Position numbers and translations under genes: made by a program. Below the pieces are notes generated by a model. The model did no database searches. It worked only from the letters and a program-made list of their open reading frames with translations, and was not told where the DNA came from. This document shows, in pieces, positions 23,431 to 33,741 of a stretch of DNA of 64,000 nt (position 1 is the stretch's first letter; the number at the start of each line of letters is the position of its first letter). This stretch comes from Mytilus californianus (taxonomy: Eukaryota; Mollusca; Bivalvia; Mytilida; Mytilidae), in assembly GCF_021869535.1 (NCBI RefSeq), contig NW_026262690.1, positions 17,943,001 through 18,007,000 of the forward strand. Direction: 5' to 3'.

Positions 23431-23700
23431 GTAATCATTTATTAATGTATTTTTTATGTTACGGTTTTATACCCCCCCTCTATTATCAAGTATAAACAAA
23501 ACATTCATATTCGGACATACTGAGGATAGGTGTATCTGGATTAGAAATCCGAGGACCGGACACGCTCCACATACAAAAATACAGATTGAATATTCAGGAA
23601 CTCCCTTTTTTGTGGGGCAATCCAGGGGTGGAGGTCCGGGTGTTAGAATCATCTTTTTTTTAAAGATCAATGCTTAAGAATAGAGACATATGACCGGGAT

Positions 23701-23871
23701 CAGTGGCGGATCTAGGGGGGGGGGGGGTGGTCCGGGGGTTGGAACCCCTCCTATTTTGTGACGATCAATGCATTTGAATGGGGAAACATGGTTGGAACCC
23801 CCCTTTTTATATTGGGTTGGGACCCCCCCCCCCCCCCCCCCCCCCTTTAAAAGTGGCTGAATCCGCCCCTG
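23701..23871. mobile_element. Short hAT-like MITE with G/C-homopolymer interior
   Basis: The ends are CAGTGGCGGATCTAGG (23701) and GAATCCGCCCCTG (to 23871), the widespread CAGNGGCGGAT type of hAT terminus. GGGAT is directly repeated at both borders (23696-23700 and 23872-23876). The interior contains runs of G and C and 'ggttggaacccc'-type repeats. A further end of this type, GGATCCGCCACTG, is at 26228-26240. Confidence 0.55.
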
Positions 23872-24122
23872 GGGATTAAAAGTTTTACCTTCAAGCAAAG
23901 GAGTATTTAAAGGATTTTTTTTTATTCAAAATAGATGCTTAATACTTTTTTCGCTATTTGAATTTCAAATAGCGAAACAATTTAAAAAAAAACTCATTTT
24001 AGGAAATTTAAATTGAATTTCCTACAATGCGTTTTTTTTTGTATCTTGAAACAACTTGTAGTGAACACTATTACTAATTTTCTTTTGTTCATGCTATTTA
24101 AAAAGATAATCAATTTCTATTG

Positions 24123-24225
24123 TTATGAATAACAATGGACTGTGTTTTCGGGATGTAGAAGCAGGGGTTTCCAGAAACCCCGCTCGTCACACCCTGTGGT
24201 CAAAATCCATTGTTCTTCGTTACAA
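24123..24225. mobile_element. Imperfect foldback element
   Basis: 'aataacaatggactgtgttt' pairs with 'aaaatccattgttcttcgtta'. The centre 'ggggtttccagaaacccc' is a perfect small hairpin. The arms are more diverged than those at 11018 or 32463. Confidence 0.5.
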
Positions 24226-24460
24226 TAGATCTATTCAATTTACACTTGTTTCAGAAATAGAAACTATGAAGTACAACAATAGAACTGGGGTGTAACAGAG
24301 TTTATGTATGAAGGTCTGGATGTGGTTTACAGAATAGAGAATAAGGGGCACAAAGTGCAGAATAAGGGAAAAAAGTATAAAGCAAAGAGAATAATGGGGT
24401 GTTGAAATATAGAGAATAGAGATTAACGGGCAAAAAATAAAAAGAATAGAGAATAAACTG
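24226..24460. other. Purine-rich non-coding stretch
   Basis: Repeated 'agagaataagggg' / 'aaagaatagagaataa' motifs give a strongly purine-biased, low-complexity tract. No gene is seen. Confidence 0.4.
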
Positions 24461-25020
24461 CTAACACAGAGATATGTCTCGTCTTTTTGTTATTTTGATA
24501 GTAAAATGCAAATGTTGAAATTAAGATAGCAATACTTTAACATATAAGTTATGCAAAATATTCAAAATCAAAGAACCATGACTTGCTGAGGTGCAGTGCC
24601 AAACAATTTCCATGGAAATTAGATTTGCCAATGCTTATACAACTGCATACCACTAGTGGTTCCCCATAAACTGATCTAATCACAAACTAATACATGTGAA
24701 CTAAGAAAAAGTTTTAAAGTCAGTATACCATGACTCAGGGGGAAAGGCCAAAAAATCTCCATGGAAATGAGATGTGCCAATGTTAATACAACTGCACACC
24801 AAATATCATTGACCTACCACTATTGGTTCCCCACAAACTGTCCTAATCACAAACTAATACATTTAAACTAAGCAAACGTTTCAAAGTCAGTGGACCATGT
24901 CTGAGGGGGCGGGACCAAATAATCTCCATGGAAATGAGATGTGCATATGCTAATGCATTTCAATTAGCATTGACCTTCCACAAGTGGTTCCCCATAAACT
25001 GACCTAATCACAAAATTAAA
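24461..25020 (-). mobile_element. Tandem-core ('pearl'-like) repeat element, copy B
   Basis: This is an inverted relative of the element at 1785-2431. It starts 'aacacagagatatgtctcg' and holds three units with 'ccatggaaatgagatgtgcc', 'caactgcataccac' and 'ggttccccataaactga'. It lies between two fragments of one or two decayed LINEs. Confidence 0.65.
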
Positions 25021-25034
25021 CCCTAGTACGCTAA

Positions 25035-25295
25035 CTGATGATCTTGCGAGTGATGGATTTGGTGTGACAACCAAGTCTAATATAGTTTCCCTCCTAATTG
25101 GTTGTTCATAAAGTTGTGTTAGGCTAGCTGATGTCGGTGTAGGTGAGTTGTTTTCTCTATCATTGCCGTTACTTATTGTGAGGTTTTCCTAATCTATATC
25201 TGGGCAGTTGAAATCTCCAGCTAATATTTAAATTTGTTGTTTTATTTGTTTTGGTAGCAATGTCTAATGATGTTCCAAGTTCTTGTGTAAGACAT
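25035..25295 (-). pseudogene. LINE endonuclease fragment
   Basis: On the minus strand AGDFNCPDI (about 25200-25225) corresponds to GGDFNLPDIEW of AP endonucleases. LTQLYEQPIRRETILDLVVT (about 25070-25130) corresponds to the QPTRGNNTLDLFLT stretch of the intact LINE at 16.3-19.7 kb. An internal stop follows the DFN motif. Confidence 0.7.
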
Positions 25296-25304
25296 AATAG
25301 TGCC

Positions 25305-25920
25305 CTGTGAAAAAGTGTCCACCTGGACAGTATTTCACAGAATTAAAGTATTAAATAATGTCCATTGCCATGAAATTTTGTCTCTTAAAGGGACAGAATT
25401 TTACAGCAACAATTTTTCATAGCAGTTTTTATTAAATTATGTCCTTCAAGGGAAGTAATACTTGTTTTATTATACTTGAATTTTAATTTATTAAGAAATG
25501 TGTATTAGAAATAGATGAATTTAATCATAAAAAATGGATGTCAGTGAATACCGAGAAGTTTACAACTATCTAAGTTAAAAAATTTACCCAGAAAAGTTCA
25601 ATGAAAATGTAAACTGTGGTGAACACTTCGAAGAAAATGTCAAAAATTATACAATCAAATTGGAGGAGTTACATTGATCTATATCATAATTATAAGGACA
25701 AGAAGGCCAAAAAATGTATAGAAAAGCTTGTGGTTCATTGTGATAAGCTGGACACTGTATTGTTTTAAATGTGTCATGATGAAAGTGGCTGTCATCTTGG
25801 TGTCAATAAGATAAGTTTCCAAAATTGCATCAAAATATTTATATTTTCCAAACATTGTTCAAGGACCAAATTTAATGGTAGAAAATGCAAGAAAAAATGT
25901 CCAGCAACACTTTTTCACAG
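25305..25920. mobile_element. Putative MITE with CTGTGAAAAAGTGT ends
   Basis: CTGTGAAAAAGTGTCCACC (25305 onward) is matched inverted by CAACACTTTTTCACAG (25905-25920). The left end also forms a local hairpin (TGTGAAA..TGTCC / GGACA..TTTCACA). The interior has 'gtcc' motifs and no coding potential. No clear target duplication was found. Confidence 0.45.
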
Positions 25921-26396
25921 CTCAAGACATTTTTTGCAAAGATAAATTGTGTCCGGGAACACACATTTTAATAAGTAAATTCTGTCCATGAACAGTATTT
26001 ACTATAAAAAAATGTCCGGCGGACATTATTTCATGGGGGACATTTTTAAATCCTACACTTGAATATCTTTCTCGTTTTTTGTTTTTTGTTGCATGTTGAA
26101 CTATGATATAAGCATGTCTGAGCTGTTTGAAGTTTTGATTTTGTCCATTCAATTTTACCAATATAAATACTCCCCCTCCAAGTGTTCCTCTGTCCCCCCC
26201 CCCCAAAAAAAAAAAACAAAAAAAATTGGATCCGCCACTGGCTAGTATCCGAATTCTGGAAAAACAATTCTGATGAACCGTTTGATTTCGTCCGAAACAT
26301 GGAAAAAGGTCAAATTCTATAAAATACGCATTGGGGGTACCCTCTTTCCAACCCATTGTCTCGGCAGTTCCGTATGTAAAATTGAGAATGGAAATG

Positions 26397-26910
26397 GGGA
26401 ATGTGTCAAAGAGACAACAACCCGACCATAGAGCAGACAACAGCTGAAGGTCACCAATGGGTCCTCAATGCAGCGAGAAACTCCCGCACCCGGAGGCGTC
26501 CTTCAGCTGGCCCCTAAACAAATAGGTATACTAGTTCAGTGATAATGGACGTCATACTAAACTCCAAATTATACACAGGAAACTAAACTTAAAAATGATA
26601 CAAGACTAACAAAGGCCAGAGGCTCCTGACTTGGACAGGCGCAAAAATGCGGCGGGGTTAAACATGTTTTTTGAGATCTCAACCCTCCCCCTATACCTCT
26701 AGCCAATGTAGAAAAAACAAACGCACAACAGTACGCACAGTAAAACTCAGTATAAGAGAAGTCCAAGTCCGATGTCAGAATAGGAAACAAAAGAAAATAA
26801 ACAAAATGACAATAATACATAAATAACAACAGACTACTAGCAGTTACTGACATGCCAGCTCCAGACCTCAATTAAACTGATTGAAAGATTATGTCTTCAT
26901 CATATGAATA
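26397..26910 (+). repeat. Dispersed mussel repeat (3' or flanking part of the RT element)
   Basis: The sequence 'ggggaatgtgtcaaagagac ... acccgaccatagagcag ... ctcccgcacccggaggcg ... aggccagaggctcctgactt' is shared with 15470-15660 (minus). Its 3' part is shared with 30030-30095 (inverted 'caagtcaggaacctctggcc'). Minus-strand frames of up to 172 codons across it are not credible genes. Confidence 0.65.
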
Positions 26911-27059
26911 TCAGGCACAATCCCTCCTGTTAGGGGTTTAGTATTATACCGTCGTAAAATATATGAGAAGGACATAACCCGTGTCATGCCAACAACTGGT
27001 TTTAGAATAAATGTGTTACAACAAATGGAAGTTTTTAACGACCTTGACTGGCTATACAG

Positions 27060-28455
27060 CCCTTGCACGGTCGGTAAATGTGTTAATTCCGATGCAAAGA
27101 CCCTATAAGTGAATCAATATTTAAGCCAAAATATGCAATCTTTAATGACCTGACAACAGTATCGTAGCTATATCCCTTCTTAATAAGTCTGTTTAAAGGT
27201 TTTGTTAGCTTTTGAGGTGAATATTGACATTTTTGTGCTTTGTAAAGAATATAACCATAAAAGATTGGATGTGAAATACCCGAACGTATAAGATGTCTGC
27301 ATGTTGAGTTATATTTACGAATGTTGTCCTTATACCGATGATAAAATTTAGTAAATGTTTTGACTAGTTTATGATATCGAAAACCCTGGTGTAATAATTT
27401 TTCAGTAATACATAAATTTCTCTCGCTAAAATCTAATACGTTGTTACATACACGAGCGAATCGTACAAGTTGAGATATATAAACACCATAAGATGGTACG
27501 TGACAAGGGGACGTCACCATCTAAAAATGGATAATTAACGATAGGAAATGAAAAATCATCTCTTTTATCATAAAGGACAAGGTACGATAAGCCCCCGTTT
27601 TGGCCCCCCTATTTTCTTATTTTTCAAATTTTGTTTTGGAAAGCTACTTATCATGTTAAAATATTCCCTGATGTTTGAAGTTTGTTTGGATAAACTTCAA
27701 AACCATTAATTTCAGCAACTGGGTGAGGTGGGGGGGGGGGGGGGGGGGTAAACTTTCCGTTATTTTTTCAGATATTGTAATTATTATTCACTTTGGAGGT
27801 GTTCCGTACAACGATTTTTTTAGTTTTTAAGTGTCTGCGCCAACGTGACCCAGGAATTTTTTTATTACAATGTCATTATCACTGTTTTTTTCTGTCTAGA
27901 TCGCCATAATTTTCTCCGGGTCACGTAGGCGCACGCTATTAAATTTTAAGAAACACAGGCCAAAAATCGTAATTTTTCCTACTTTTAACGTTTTTGATGC
28001 CATTACACCCCCCTCACTTCATCTAGTTGCTGAAATTAATGGTTTTGAAGTTCATCTAAACAAACTTCAAAGCTAAGGGAATATTTCAACATAATAAGTA
28101 GCTTTCCAAAACAAAATTTGAAAAATGAGAAAATAGGGGGGCCAAAACGGGCGCTTATCGTACCTTGTCCTTTTTGTATTAAGCTTCCCGTTACTGATAT
28201 AGATATCAAGATCGAGGAAAGGACAGTGGTCATTGTTAGTATTAGCTTTATTTAAACGGTAAGTTCAACAGGATAAATTTCTTTAGTATACATACTGAAG
28301 TCGTCATTATTGAGAGCCAATATATCATCCAAATATCTAAAAGTATTGTTAAATTTTTGTATAAGATGTTGTTTCGATGGGGTCTTTGCTGATTTTAGTC
28401 ATAAATTGTAACTCATAACAATACAAATAGGTCCGCAATAAGTCTAGGGATTATA
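27060..28455 (-). pseudogene. Reverse-transcriptase element remnant (YLDD / YGVYISQLVRFARVC family), split by a MITE
   Basis: Minus-strand pieces in order are LIADLF and YCYELQFMTKIS (about 28455-28385), FRYLDDILALNNDDF (about 28345-28300, the RT catalytic motif), NNDHCPFLDLDIYISNGKLN (about 28235-28180), YDKRDDFSFPIVNYPFLDGD (27575-27505), then a 145-codon frame (27520-27083) starting near SYGVYISQLVRFARVC and including LLHQGFRYHKLVKTFTKFYH. At least three single-base frameshifts separate the pieces, and the MITE at 27578-28172 interrupts between LNTK and YDKRDDF. The family is recognisable as abundant RT sequence in bivalves; Penelope-like affinity is a guess. Confidence 0.75.
27578..28172. 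mobile_element. MITE with ~160-bp terminal inverted repeats
   Basis: GGACAAGGTACGATAAGC (27578) is matched inverted to 28172. The match continues inward through 'aaacttcaaaaccattaatt' / 'aattaatggttttgaagtt', about 160 bp each side. The centre has a G tract and 'gggtcacgtaggcgc'. Host sequence on both sides belongs to one RT reading path and appears to join without a duplicated target. Confidence 0.8.
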
Positions 28456-28459
28456 TAGA

Positions 28460-29477
28460 CTCAGTGCTTTAATTAATAGCTATTAGATAGTACTATAACG
28501 GGATAGTAAACAATTTCTGTGGTAAGTATTTTTAAAGGCCGAAAAATTTCGTCCGAACATAAAAAAGGCTAATCATTCGGATGAAATTAAACGGTTCATA
28601 AGAATTGTTTTACCAGAATTCGGATACTATATCATTCTGCATTATAGATAAATAGCTTTTTAAACATCTTAAATGTGAAGAACTGGTCAAATATGAAGTT
28701 TATTTAGTATAGACTATCCCTAATTGACCAATAGATAAAAAATATGCATGAGAGTCATTTTATCTATTCTTTATGATTATTATTTGTATTTTTATTTTTT
28801 TTAATTTTTTTTTGGCGCGAAACTATTCCTAGTTCCAATAAGTCACATGCACGTGGACTGGTCACATGCAATAAGTACAAGACTGAAGTTCCCGGTTCTT
28901 CTCGGTTCTGAATATTGTGCACCCCATTATTCTATTCTTTGTTTTTTGTTATGTTCAATATCTCTACCTCTATCCCCTCCAAACCCCCTTTCTCTCCCCA
29001 CGTTCGTATTCAATACGTGTTCTAACCAAACAAAGTGCTGAAACTACTATTTCCGGTAATCAAGGGACATAACCTATAGAACAACCTGATCTCAAATTTC
29101 CAAAAATTCCATCCATCGAAATATTATTGATTATTTAAAGAAACGTTAATACGCCGTTATATCACACAAGAAAAACAGGTAATGCTTATTTCTATATTGT
29201 ATATTCAGTGTATGAATAGATATGCAATACTGTTTAAAATGGTTAAACTGGAAAAATTCTACTTTCGTTTTCGTATTTAGACTTTCGGTTTTAGACTTCA
29301 GAATTATGTTTGAAAACTGTCATCAATTCATCCTGCATACATAAGCTTAACCTCTAACACATTTGCTTCTAGTTTTCAAGTAGAAAGACAAAAGAACGTT
29401 ATTGTTGAACAGTCAATGACAGGTAAATACACACAGTACCAGTGGTAAAATAGTTAAAATGGTGCTTATAGCCAAAA
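28460..29477. other. Non-coding sequence
   Basis: 28576-28627 is an inverted copy of 26245-26296 ('cagaattcggatac' with 'aaacggttcat.agaattgtt'). The rest is AT-rich with no recognised gene. Confidence 0.4.
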
Positions 29478-29508
29478 ATTTGTATAGTGTACAGTACACT
29501 ATACAAAT
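29478..29508. repeat. Perfect 31-bp palindrome, 'atttgtatagtg' hairpin copy 1
   Basis: Arms ATTTGTATAGTGTAC and GTACACTATACAAAT surround a single A. A longer relative with the same inner arm is at 35700-35738. Confidence 0.8.
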
Positions 29509-30770
29509 CCTTGTTATAACTTAATGAAATAACTATTTGAATTTAGAAAAATGAACCAAATGGCTATTCAAACATCAAATGAGACTTTGAACATCATAAC
29601 AGAATCTACTTTCACTTTTGTATTTTTTTTTTTTTTTTTTTTTTAGTTTTGACTTTTGTATTGTGTTGGTATGAACACCTTATCTTTTTATTCAAATCCG
29701 GCCTTTGCTTTTGCAAGACTTGACCCAAACAGGAGGTTGTATAAGTGACCGCTTGTTTTTTTCTGGATTAGTCACTAAATAGTGATAAGGTGTATTGGGG
29801 GTGAGGGTTATATTTATGTTCAATTTTCATATCTTTGAACTAAAACTGATGAAACTGGAAAGTCAAACAACTAAAATATCAACAACCAACCACATATCTG
29901 GTCCGAATGGTTCTATACATCTGATCTGTGTTGTTATCATTTTCAGTCAAACATCATATATTAGTAAAATCTTATCAGAGCGCTATTAAATGCCAGGTGA
30001 AATTTCTGCTGCAAGTTGATTATTGACAAACATGTTTAACCCCTCCCATTTTTTGGGTCTGTCCCAAGTCAGGAACCTCTGGCCTTTGTTAGTCTTCTAT
30101 TTGTTTTAAATTTTGGTTCATTTATATGTTTAGGAGTTCAAGGTGATGTCCATTTTTAACCGGATTTTCGAAGGAAATATCGGTTATTAAAATGGTGATG
30201 TAAGGCGGGCGGCTGGGCGGACCTACGGGCGGCTGGGCGGACCTACGGGCGGCTGCCAAACAGTGTCAGCACAATAACATGAAAACGCTTTAACAAATTT
30301 TTTTCAAATTAAAATATGTTGTTTCCTGGGACTTAATGAAGGTCTAGTTCAATTTTCAAGATTTTAGTTTATCTCCTTTGTGAGTTATTGTTATTTTTGA
30401 TATCCAAAAGTGGAATTTTTAAATATTTTACTCTTGTTATCTTTTTTATGACTAAGCATAATGTCTTATCTCACAATAAAAATTGAAGTGACAGACTTAT
30501 TTGAAAATTATCTATTTCCTTAGTGGTAATGATTATAAGCTATATTATTAGGCATTTTGAAGTTAATTACAATATTAATTATTAATTAGATCTGGGTTAT
30601 ATCTTAGCATATAATATCATTGGAGTGACAGATTTATTTGAAAATTTTCAGTTTCCTGATAAGATCTGTAGGACTGTATATATAAAGTTTGAAATTTACT
30701 AGAAGGACTGTATAAATGAAATTTGAAATTTACTGTTCATTATTAGACATTTTGTAGATAAATATATATT
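29509..30770. other. Non-coding sequence with dispersed repeats
   Basis: It includes a poly-T tract (29622-29644), an inverted fragment of the 26.6-kb mussel repeat (30030-30130), and a repeat beginning 'accggattttcgaaggaaat' with the 'gggcggctgggcggacctac' duplication (30205-30250). No gene is recognised. Confidence 0.45.
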
Positions 30771-30771
30771 C

Positions 30772-32445
30772 TTACCCCCACCCCCCTTCAATTTGAGAAT
30801 GTGCTTTTATCTTGTAAATGGTTGAGATCCCCACCCCTAAACCATATATATTCTTGAATGGGACAAAAAAACAAATCAAATGAAATATTTGGGGAGTCCC
30901 CGGGTTCACCCCACCCCCCTTCTTTTTGAAAACTTGTAAACGGTCAAGATCCCCATCCCGAAACCATATATCTTCTTGTATGGGACAATAAAACAAATCA
31001 AATGAAATAAAAGTCAAGTCCCCTGGGGTTACCCCACCCCATCCTGTTTAAGAACTTGTAAACGGTCGAGATCCCCACCCCTTAACCATATATATTCTTG
31101 AATGGGTCAATAAAACAAATCAAATGAAATATAGGGGAAGTCCATGGGGGTCACCCCCACCCCCTTCTTTTTGATAATTTGTAAACAGTCGAGATTCCCA
31201 CCCCTAAACCATATATATTCTTGAATAGGACAATAAAACAAATCAAATGAAATAAAAGGCGAGTCCCCTGGGGTCACCCCCACCCCCCTCCTGTTTAAGA
31301 ACTTGTAAACGGTCGAGATCCCCACCCCTACACCATATATATTCTTGTACGGGACAATAACACAAATCAAATGAAATATAGGGGAAGTTCCCTGGGGTCA
31401 CCCCCACCCCCCTTTTTTTTGAAAACTTGTAAACGGTCAAAATCCCCACCCCGAAACCATATATATTGTTGTGTGGGACAATAAAACAAATCAAATGAAA
31501 TAAAAGTCGAGTCCCCTGGGGTCACCCCACCCCATCCTGTTTAAGAACTTGTAAACGGTCGAGATCCCCACCCCTAAACCATATATATTCTTGAATGGGA
31601 CAATAAAACAAATCAAATGAAATATAGGAGAAGTCCATGGGAGTCACCCCCACCCCCCTTCTTTTTTGATAATTTGTAAACGGTCGAGATCCCCACCCCT
31701 AAACCATATATATTCTTGAATAGGACAATAAAACAAATCAAATGAAATTGAGGGGTAGTCCCCTGGGGTCACCCCACCCCCTTTTTTTTGAAAACTTGTA
31801 AACGGTTGAGATCCCCACCCCTACACCATATATATTCTTGTACGGTACAATAACACAAATCAAATGAAATATAGGGGAAGTCCGCTGGGGTCACTCCCAC
31901 CCCCTTTTTTTTGAAAACTTGTAAACGGTCAAGATCCCCAACCCGAAACTATATATATTCTTGTATGGGACAATAAAACAAATCAAATGAAATATAAGGC
32001 GAGTCCCCTGGGGTCACCCCCACCCCCTCCTGTTGAAGAACTTGTAAACGGTCCAGATCCCCACCCCTAAACCATATATATTCTTGTATGGGACAATAAC
32101 ATAAATCAAATGAAATATAGGGGAAGTCCATTGGGGTCACCCCCACCCCCCTTCTTTTTGAAAACTTGTAAACGGTCAAGATCCCCACCCTGAAACCATA
32201 TATATTCTTGTATGGGACAACAAAACAAATCAAATGAAATAAAAGGCGAGTCCCCTGGGGTCACCCCATCCCCCTCCTGTTTAAGAACTTGTAAACGGTC
32301 GAGATCCCCACCCCTAAACCATATATATTCTTGTACGGGACAATAACACAAATCAAGTGAAATATAGGGGAAGTCCATGAGGATCACCCCCACCCCCCTT
32401 CTTTTTGAAAACTTGTAAACGGTCAAAATCCCCACCCTGAAACCA
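30772..32445. repeat. ~123-bp minisatellite, about 13.5 units, dimeric higher-order pattern
   Basis: The anchor 'aaaccatatatattcttg' recurs roughly every 120-126 bases from 30840 to 32315. Units mostly alternate between a 'ccttctttttgaaaac' type and a 'cctcctgtttaagaac' type, giving a ~245-bp dimer. On the minus strand the ~41-codon period leaves overlapping open frames (ISFDLFYCPIQEYIWFRGGD-like repeats) in more than one frame. This is a by-product of a unit near a multiple of 3, not evidence for a protein. Confidence 0.85.
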
Positions 32446-32462
32446 TCTTATACACTGTCGTG

Positions 32463-32648
32463 CATGCTCAATCATAGTACTGGACGCGAAATCTAACTGA
32501 TATAGGACAATGGTGTTGATTGAAAATAACGACATTCCAGGCCCGATCCCAGGTACTATTGGGATCAGGCCTGGAATGTCGTTATTTTCAATCAACACCA
32601 TTGTCCTATATCAGTTAGATTTTGCGTGCAGTACGTCGATTGAGCATT
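32463..32648. mobile_element. Long hairpin / foldback element, ~85-bp arms
   Basis: The arm 32486-32551 (including 'tctaactgatataggacaat', 'ggtgttgattgaaaataacg' and 'acattccaggcc') is repeated inverted to 32626 with about two mismatches. Weaker pairing ('atgctcaatc' / 'gattgagcat') extends to 32463 and 32648. The loop is ~10 bases (ggtactat). It lies at the right end of the 123-bp minisatellite. Confidence 0.85.
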
Positions 32649-33086
32649 ACCTGTTGCATAATCTGCACTTTCCGACTGTCCAGTGCACCACCAAACGGTG
32701 TATATAGGATCAAAATCACACATGAACTTTGTCATTATACTGACTACCGGTAATATCAATGAAAACAATGGCAATCGTATCCCTTAGAGCAATCATGCTC
32801 TTTGATTCCAAAATTTCACTCATCAAACAAATAAATTTACACATGATAATTAATAATAACAAGGGAAATAATTTTAAAACAAATTACTTTTTTAAAAATG
32901 TCAATATGAAAGAAGTTGTTGGTAGCTCAGATTGAAGACAGGATTTAAAAAAATATATGTATCAACACTGAATACACTATGAGTTAGTGTATTAGGCCAA
33001 TTAAAATTAATTGATAGATCTTCATCCCTGCTCACCCCTCTGAAATCGTCCCGCCCCAAATTTTTTATTTTTATACGCCCGTTTAC

Positions 33087-33733
33087 GGGACGTATTATGG
33101 TATACCGTTGTCCGTCTGTCCGTCCGTCCGTCCGTCCGTCGTCAACATGTCGGACATTAACTCAAAAATGCTTTAACCAATTTGCATAAAACTTTGGTGA
33201 ATTGTTTATATCTATTGACGTGAGCTCCCTTTCGTTTTTTATAAAATTTAGATTTTACGTTTCCGAGTTATAGGGTTTTATTTATTAAAAAAAGAGGGAT
33301 TTTCCAGTTTTGGGACAATAAGTCAAGAATGCTTTCACCAACTTGCAAGAAATTGCGGTGAATTGATTATATCTATTGACATGAGCTCCTTTCGATTTTT
33401 ATAAATTTTAGATTTTATGTTTCCGAGTTACAGGGTTTTATTCATAAAAAAAGGGGGGATTTTCCAGTTTTCGGACAAAAACTCAAAAATGCTTTCAGCA
33501 ATTCTTATGAAACTTTGGTGAATTGTTTGTATGTATTGATGTAAGCTCCCTTTAGAATTTTATAAATTTTACATTTTACATTTCTGAGTTATGGGGTTTT
33601 ATTCATTAAAAAAAGGGGTGATTTTCCAGTTTTCAGACAATAACTCAAAAATGCTGTCACCAATTCTCATGAAACTTTGGTGAATTGTTTATATCTATTG
33701 ATGTAAGCTCCCTTTTTATTTTCATAAATTTCT
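33087..33733 (+). repeat. ~160-bp tandem repeat after a 'gtccgtccgtcc' tract
   Basis: Four units carry 'gacaataactcaaaaatgct' (starts about 33154, 33313, 33472 and 33635), 'aaactttggtgaattgttta' and 'gagttatagggttttatt'. Preceding it is a (GTCC)n-type tract at 33110-33140. The fourth unit is cut by the hAT element at 33741. Confidence 0.8.
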
Positions 33734-33741
33734 AATATGAC

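Noticed and set aside
25922..26871. Minus-strand genes of 84-172 codons
   Set aside because: The frames run through a poly-C/poly-A tract, a hAT-type end and the 26.4-kb dispersed repeat; no domain or splice support.
30772..32435. Repeat-protein gene from overlapping 80-109-codon minus-strand frames
   Set aside because: Open frames arise in more than one frame from a ~123-bp tandem unit; unit lengths vary by non-multiples of 3 and no start, splice or domain evidence exists.
32353..32707. Two divergent genes both starting MVLIENNDIPG
   Set aside because: They are the same hairpin arm read on both strands.
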